Source: Linnemannia hyalina
Lineage: Eukaryota > Mortierellomycota > Mortierellomycetes > Mortierellales > Mortierellaceae
Length of the DNA stretch: 64,000 nucleotides
Assembly (NCBI GenBank): GCA_019671135.1
Contig: JAHRHY010000001.1
Coordinates: 3,720,001-3,784,000, forward strand
Reading direction: 5' to 3'
Shown here piece after piece: positions 58,794-64,000 of the stretch. Made by a program: the position numbers and the translations under genes. The notes below the pieces were generated by a model. That model was not told the origin of the DNA. It ran no database searches and saw only the letters and a list, made by a program, of their open reading frames with translations. How positions within the stretch are numbered: position 1 is the stretch's first letter; each line of letters opens with the position of its first letter.

Positions 58794-60520
58794 GTGAGGA
58801 TGTGAAATGAAAAGTGAAGGACAGATTGGAAAAATAGGTTCAGAGCTTTGGAGCAAGAAATGGTGGCGCGGAGAGTGCTCTAGTGCAGAACAATCGCACG
58901 TGATGGATTGTCTTTTTTCAACGTGTTCTCGCCAGGTGCAATTCGCCCTTCAGACAAAAATGCGAAACGTACCAATTCTTTTGTTGATCTTTTGTGTGCC
59001 TCATGGCGCCTGCTGACCATCAGCTCTCAACCCATGTCACTGCTGTATCTGAGCACCGCCCTCTACAAAACTTTTCTTCATAACGCTCTTACTTTGCACT
59101 TAATGCATTAATCTATTATTGCAGTATAAAACACATAACTACTTTTCTTTTTTTCTCTCTTTTACATTTGCGACAGCGTTCTACAAACGTCAATGGCCAT
59201 ATTTGGACATATTCGCATTCGCTTCCTTGAAGTTGGCATCTTAGATATTTTCACCAAAGAACTGGACTTCATGATCAGATTATTTATTACTGCTTAGAGT
59301 TGTTTTTTCTCGATCTGAAAAAAACACGCACTGACGCCTTGATGTTAACTATCGCAGCAGGTATAAATACAATGAGAGAATGACCAAACGTGCACAGAGA
59401 AGTATCCAAGTAGCGAAACTTGATGAAGCAAAGGTCAGGGGGTGTTGAAAAGAAGACACTGTGGCTATCAAAATAAAAACTGCAGTAAGGGATGAGTTTA
59501 CACATCTGGAAATCCCAACATACGCCAACATGTTAATGGGCGGGCATACCTGAAAATACTAATCCGAGCGTCCTCCTAAACATCTTCCTGTCAAGATTTC
59601 GATTCGTTATATTGCGATCAACTTTCTCTACTCTCTTGAACTCTAGAACAATGCACCAAAGGAAATGTATGGCATGGCCGCTAAGGATGGGAAAATCTTC
59701 TTCATTCCAATCGAGGAAGAAGAGAGCCTGGAATGTCAACGCGTGGACATTCATGACGAAGGACGAAGAAAGAATCGAAGGACGCCTGGCAGTTGCAATA
59801 AAGACGTAGTGAAAGATGGCTAGATGTACGATGTCTGCTAACAAATGTATCCTCTTTCTGGATAAATTAGATGCGAATGAATGAAGCGGAGCTGCGGATC
59901 CTCAAGTTTCAATGTAAGCGGAAGAGAAGAATACTTGATGATGTATGAAGTAAAGAGCGCGTAATACTCAAAAACATATCCCTGTAGGACAAGTGGGACA
60001 TATTATCACAGTTTTAAAGCCCTGATCATTGTAATACGCAAGAGCGCTGACAACTGATAACATCGTAACAAGCCTTGAGTTGAATCAGCCACTGGAAATC
60101 ACACATATCTCGCATGCCATTGCGACTGAAGGACACGTAAGAAACACGATAAGTTGTGGAGAAAGTTAAAAAATGACAAGAGACGTAATTGAGATAGAAG
60201 TAGTTGAAACTTTAGTGTGTACGGTCAAAGTGATCTGAAAATCAAATGGGAAAGACTCTGTCGCTTAGATATGTAGTGCGACAATAGAAGAGATCAAGAA
60301 TGCCAATACTAAAATGGTTGGTATGGATATTCTTATTTTCACTGACAGGAACTGTGTAAAAAGACTATGGGCGTATGCATTTGTGTCGCATGCCAGCTAG
60401 ATTGATAGATACAAAAATGTCACGGAATGGGATGTGTAAAAACAAACAATAAAAAGTGAACGTGAAAGCACCGAGTGCACCAACCGCTCATCAATCGAAA
60501 AGATGGAACTGTCCTCCTAT
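58794..60520. other. Promoter of BTB gene and 3' flank of next BTB gene
   Basis: Apart from one possible orphan exon at 59647-59823, I see no gene. The first 250 bases should be the promoter of the gene starting at 58793. The stretch 59880-60500 is AT-rich without clear repeats. Confidence 0.45.
59647..59823 (+). pseudogene. Possible orphan terminal exon, 58 codons
   Basis: A pyrimidine tract ending in CTCTAG is followed by an in-frame open stretch to TAG, reading NNAPKEMYGMAAKDGKIFF, then PIEEEESLECQRVDIHD. It looks more protein-like than nearby frames, but no upstream exon or family is recognisable. It may be a relic or chance. Confidence 0.2.
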
Positions 60521-61887
60521 CTACGACGTGTTGGGTTTGCGACCAAGCCGGGGTCTGTGAGTAGATGTTGCAGTGGGTGTTGTTGTATATGAGGTTGTGG
60601 ATGTAGTCGATGTAGATGTAGATGTAGATGTTGCTGTTGCCGTAGATGGTGTTGTGGATACTGCCGTAGATGTTGTTTGGATGCTGCTGTGGGAGTTTAA
60701 AGAAGAAAGATTGAGCTCGGCGATGACTTGAAGGTCCTTGAGTCCAAAATGAACAGCGGCACCCCTGAGCTCGTTCCAGGTAACATCTTTGAGGCGCCAG
60801 GGCGAGTCTTGACCCAGGGGGCGCCAGTTAACGGAATCTTCAACCTTGCCGGCAGAGTCTCGCCAAACCAAAGAGACCTTGTTGGTGTCACTCAAAACAA
60901 AGCGCGTCGCGTCAACAGTACGGTTAATCTCGCCGATGTAGATGTAATACAACACCACGCAGATGGTAGCCAGGGAGATGGTGTCAACCTTGATAAAAAG
61001 CTCCTTGGAAGCGGCGCCAACGGACATTCCTCGTACCGCCCCTGCCTCAGTAATAGCAGTGTCGACGGAGAGGTTGCTCGTAGACTCCAAATCAGAATCG
61101 ACATCCTCAGCAGACTTTGTGTCAGTTATAACTATGTTGCTAAGTGACTGAACCGTGATGGCATCTTGAATCGCCTTGGCAAAGGACGCATGCTGTGAGA
61201 GAACAAAACGATGAGCCCAGAGACCAATGCTGGAGCACAACTTATCGTGGGTGGAGATGAAGCAGACGTCGACCGAGCTAGGATCCTTGAGTAGCAAAGA
61301 GATGAGGCTCTTCTCCCTGGACGCAGAGTTGGGCTGCGGCACCGATTTTGGCTTGATAACGCATACAGGGGCAGGAGCAGGAGTTCTCCTGAGTGACTCT
61401 GCCTCTGTTGAGAAGACCACATCAAAGTCGTACTTGTCTCCTATGAGGACAGACTCCTCATGAAAACTTACTAGAGGATGATAGAACGAAACAAATGAAA
61501 AATGGCGTGAGCAACATCAGGCGTCCCAAAAATGGCTTTCTTTTCATATCCTCTATTTATTTTCTCACCTTCCCTCAGGTGCCTAGCCTCGTGACAGCGC
61601 CAGAAAACCTTTTCATACTTGACAGGTATGACGATGTCAGCACGAGAGATGACATGCATCGACAGAAAATCGATGAAGTTTTGCTTCTCCGGCCGATTCC
61701 AAGTGATTTCCATCAATAAGTTAGACCTATCTAGACCTGATCGTCTTAAGATCACGTTCCAAGCACCAACACTCCATCCAGCTCCTGCCCCAATGACAAT
61801 ATTGTGTGAACTGCTCATGTTTGTGAGGCGGGGTGAGAAGACAGAGATAGTCATCTCGAGCTGACTTGAAGCCATGGCGGGCGGCAT
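60521..61887 (-). CDS. MATH-like/BTB-POZ domain protein, 422 aa
   Basis: Exons 61887-61569 and 61470-60521 join in phase over a 98-base intron (GTGAGA to CTCTAG). The MATH-like exon has WNVILRRSGLDRSNLLMEIT. After the splice come GDKYDFDVVFSTEAESL and the BTB part from about residue 160: LISLLLKDPSSVDVCFIST, SIGLWAHRFVLSQHASFA, an acidic Ser-rich loop, then ISLATICVVLYYIYIGEI. The shared motif SLVWRDSAGKVEDSVNWRP and SPWRLKDVTWNELRGAAVHF follows. The end is a Ser/Thr-rich repeat tail (STSTSTTSTTSYTTT) not present in the 859-2199 paralogue. The first ATG (61887) is used; another Met four codons later is equally possible. A deleted copy of the same family lies directly upstream. Confidence 0.85.
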
Positions 61888-62201
61888 GGTTGACGTGTAA
61901 GATTAAGTTGAGGTGCTGTTGTATCGCGAGGTTGTTTGGTGTGAGGAGAAAAGATGGAGGAAAAAAAGGGAGGCTTCCTGACCATTTCTTTTTTCGATTT
62001 ATCAATGCATGAATTGTGCGTGCATGTGAAGGATCGCAAGGGTTGTCACCCAAGCATCTTTTATTGGTCTCATGTGAAAGAACAAAAAAGATACTACGAG
62101 GTAATAAAAAAGGTAGCGTGGGAACCAGTCCGTCACCGTTGTTGCCGTGCGATGGCGCACTTGGCCTACTCGTTGGATAGAAGACTCTGCTCGACGATGG
62201 T
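61888..62201. other. Spacer between BTB gene and BTB pseudogene
   Basis: There are 314 bases with no coding signal. They should include the promoter of the 61887 gene. Confidence 0.5.
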
Positions 62202-62989
62202 CTAGGGGTTCTCGAGTCCATAATGGACAGCGGAATACTTGAGCTCCTTCCAGGTCACATTCTTGAGAAGCCAAGGTGTTTTCTGGTTCAGAGGGCGCCA
62301 ACCGACAGAGCCCTTGGTCTTGCCTGCAGAGTCACACCACACCAAAGAGGCCTTGTCGGTTTCGCTCAGCACAGCACGATCGATCTTGTTAGTGTAAGAG
62401 GAAACACTGAGCCTCCCAAGACCGATGTTGGAGAAGGCTTTTCAAAATCGAAGGTGAAGCAGGCATCGACCGTGCTAAAATGCAACATCAAAGGAAAGAT
62501 GTCTCTCCGTTTCGACGCGGGAGCCACAGGTGCGGAAACGGATGGGGGGTTGGCAAGGTCGTGGCGAGTTCGACGTCTGTGGAGAAATATTAGGTCTAAG
62601 TCGCACTAGAGGTCGTTGCAAAGGAAAGATGAATGATGTCATCAAGATGAAAGAGCACCAAAAGCGGCAACAGAACAAAAGGCCTTTATGATTCGTGTGA
62701 TGACTCACCTTTGGCGTGATCGACTGCAAGGTGCGCACACACGTAACATTTGCAGTGAATAGAATGAAACCTGACAGGGGCGTTGAAAGGCTGCAAAGTC
62801 GTGTAGCGGTAGGTCATCGCCACGGTTAGATCAGTAGAGCTTGTGCGTGTCAGCATCACTTTCCAGTTCTCTTCTCCATCGTGACCCGGATCCGATGGCG
62901 AACGACCGTGATTCGGAAAATAGTATGATAACAGGGCAAACAGTGTTCTTAGTCATCTCGAGGTGGAGCATTGCAGTGGCGGAAGGCAT
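62202..62989 (-). pseudogene. MATH-like/BTB pseudogene lacking the BTB core
   Basis: The start MPSATAMLHLEMTKNTVCP (ATG at 62989) resembles the neighbouring paralogue's start. After a frameshift comes the MATH-like strand ENWKVMLTRTSSTDLTVAM, an intron-like segment (GTGAGT near 62709 to CACAG near 62597), then DVELATTLPTP and, in another frame, RRDIFPLMLHFSTVDACFTF, the beginning of the BTB domain. The rest of the BTB core, from the WAHR helix through the LYYVY helix, is missing. The sequence jumps straight to NKIDRAVLSETDKASLVW, GSVGWRPLNQKTPWLLK and NVTWKELKYSAVHYGLENP before a TAG at 62204-62202. At least two frameshifts plus the deletion mean no working BTB protein can be made. Confidence 0.75.
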
Positions 62990-63641
62990 GGGTTGAAGTC
63001 GCAGGAGTTGAATCGCTAGCGGAGTAGGAAGGTCAAATACAAAAGAGAAGAGTAGAAAGAAGGATGAAGTCCCTGCGAGGATGTGCTGAAGGAAAAAAAA
63101 TGGAGGTAGAGTGGAGCAAGTCAGAAAAATAAGAAAAAATGCCGAGGATGACAGCGTTGAGGTTGCTGCCCGACAGGGGCTGACACATCCATCAGTTGAT
63201 GCGATACAAAGTGAATAGATGCTCAGAGTCCAAGTGCTGGACTGACATTTCAAATTCACAGGCGCGCGAGTAGTCGGGAAGGGGCGCGTAGAAAAAAAAA
63301 ACACAAAGTGTGACAACAGGCGAAAAAAAAACCTAAAATTGATGTTGACGCGTCTTGACGCTGGGCGTCGAAAAGGCTAAAATGACACGTCGAAGTGTGC
63401 TCACACAAGCTGCTTCTGCTTTGGAATGATTTTTTTTCAATTGATCTTTTACTTGTGAATTTCCAAGGATGAGATCTTTTGTTTGTCAGCCACCACACCT
63501 GGGAAGTGACAGCTGTACACGTATGACAATGCACTCATTTTACTTCACCCTCTCCAGTTCTTGTTCTACTTTTAACACATACTTTTCTCAGCCAACTTCT
63601 TTGCTCTCATCTCTCCACTCAATCATATTCTCACCAACACA
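62990..63641. other. Divergent spacer, BTB pseudogene and mitochondrial-type gene
   Basis: No gene is seen. A cluster of GACG-type motifs lies at 63340-63400, including GACGCGTC. The 90 bases before the ATG at 63642 are CT-rich and look like a leader. Confidence 0.45.
63347..63354. promoter_or_regulatory. MCB-like palindrome GACGCGTC
   Basis: This contains ACGCGT, the yeast MluI cell-cycle box, 288 bases upstream of the ATG at 63642. Further GACG/CGTC motifs follow within 50 bases. Function is only a guess. Confidence 0.25.
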
Positions 63642-64000
63642 ATGTCTTCTCGTCTTCTCCGATACTTTGCTGGATCGACCCTTCTTCGCACCCAGTCTGT
63701 CCGTAGCATCGCCACTCCTATGCGAGGCACCATTGCTGCGCGGTCTAATATCCAAATCGCCGCTGCCGCCGCTGGCCCCCTCCAATTCTCACATCCACCT
63801 CCCACTCGCTTCCTGATCCCCAGATCCCCCATTCGCCGTGCATTCGCCGCGATCTCCAACAAAAAATTACCTCCATGTGGCAAGCACTGCACCTGCAACT
63901 ATGACGCTGAAAAGGAGTCCTTGATCTCGGCGCAGCGTTGGACTATCGTGTGCTTTGCTGGCTTGGCTATGTCGTTTGCGGTATTTTATACTCGGATCTT
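63642..64000 (+). CDS. Predicted mitochondrial membrane protein, N-terminal fragment
   Basis: The ATG at 63642 opens a frame that runs off the right edge after 119 codons. The first 80 residues are rich in Arg, Ser and Ala and almost free of acidic residues (MSSRLLRYFAGSTLLRTQSV at the start), typical of a mitochondrial presequence. Then comes LPPCGKHCTCNYD with a C-x3-C-x-C arrangement, and a likely membrane helix (WTIVCFAGLAMSFAVFY). I do not recognise the family. A minus-strand frame overlaps it but has no comparable features. Confidence 0.6.
   Translation, partial: MSSRLLRYFAGSTLLRTQSVRSIATPMRGTIAARSNIQIAAAAAGPLQFSHPPPTRFLIPRSPIRRAFAAISNKKLPPCGKHCTCNYDAEKESLISAQRWTIVCFAGLAMSFAVFYTRI

Noticed and set aside
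59533..59844. 103-codon minus-strand ORF
   Set aside because: It has no recognisable features and is antisense to a more plausible exon-like stretch.
1..64000. CRISPR arrays, insertion sequences, LTRs or a biosynthetic cluster
   Set aside because: No regularly spaced repeats, transposase or reverse-transcriptase motifs, long terminal repeats or clustered biosynthetic enzymes are visible.

Overview
The window reads as nuclear DNA of a filamentous fungus, most likely an early-diverging Mucoromycota species of the Mortierella type. The genes are eukaryotic: almost all are interrupted by GT-AG introns of roughly 90 to 210 bases, intergenic DNA is rich in pyrimidine tracts and microsatellites, and the proteins include DNA topoisomerase I, Arp3, a kinesin-4, an Spt23/Mga2-type membrane transcription factor and an EBP1/PA2G4 homologue. 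The lineage call is an inference from gene style and from the abundance of BTB and Sel1-repeat genes. I see no prokaryotic genes, tRNA, rRNA, CRISPR array or recognisable transposon.

Layout. From 1 to 2.2 kb are two minus-strand genes of a MATH-like/BTB family, the first cut by the window edge. From 3.4 to 10.0 kb is a large PHD-finger chromatin-type protein (minus). From 11.0 to 13.2 kb is a plus-strand histidine-rich gene with a disrupted continuation. From 13.8 to 18.6 kb is topoisomerase I (minus, nine exons, long first intron), followed at 19.0 to 23.7 kb by an ABCC-type transporter (minus). About 10.6 kb without a recognisable gene separates the transporter from a plus-strand kinesin-4 (34.4 to 41.5 kb), whose ATG overlaps the stop of an upstream ORF. 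From 42.3 to 44.8 kb is a gene graveyard: a decayed ORF region and a Sel1-repeat pseudogene. From 45.5 to 49.9 kb is the Spt23/Mga2-like gene (minus), then Arp3 (51.4 to 53.8 kb, minus), which is divergent from EBP1 (54.3 to 56.2 kb, plus) across a 479-base shared promoter holding a CRE palindrome. The right end holds a BTB protein with a Thr/Ala-rich N-terminus, a second member of the left-end MATH-like/BTB family, a deleted pseudogene of that family, and the start of a mitochondrial-type membrane protein running off the edge.

How the genes relate. This is not a gene cluster with one pathway. Most genes are housekeeping: DNA topology, chromatin, actin nucleation, microtubule transport, ribosome and growth control, membrane-lipid regulation and efflux. 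The accessory component is the dispersed, same-strand BTB family, which shows clear birth and death (intact copies plus a pseudogene that has lost its BTB core), together with the Sel1 pseudogene. No coherent undescribed system stands out. The best leads are the BTB family with its shared post-BTB motif, the histidine-rich locus, the kinesin upstream ORF, and the unresolved start of the Spt23/Mga2-like gene.
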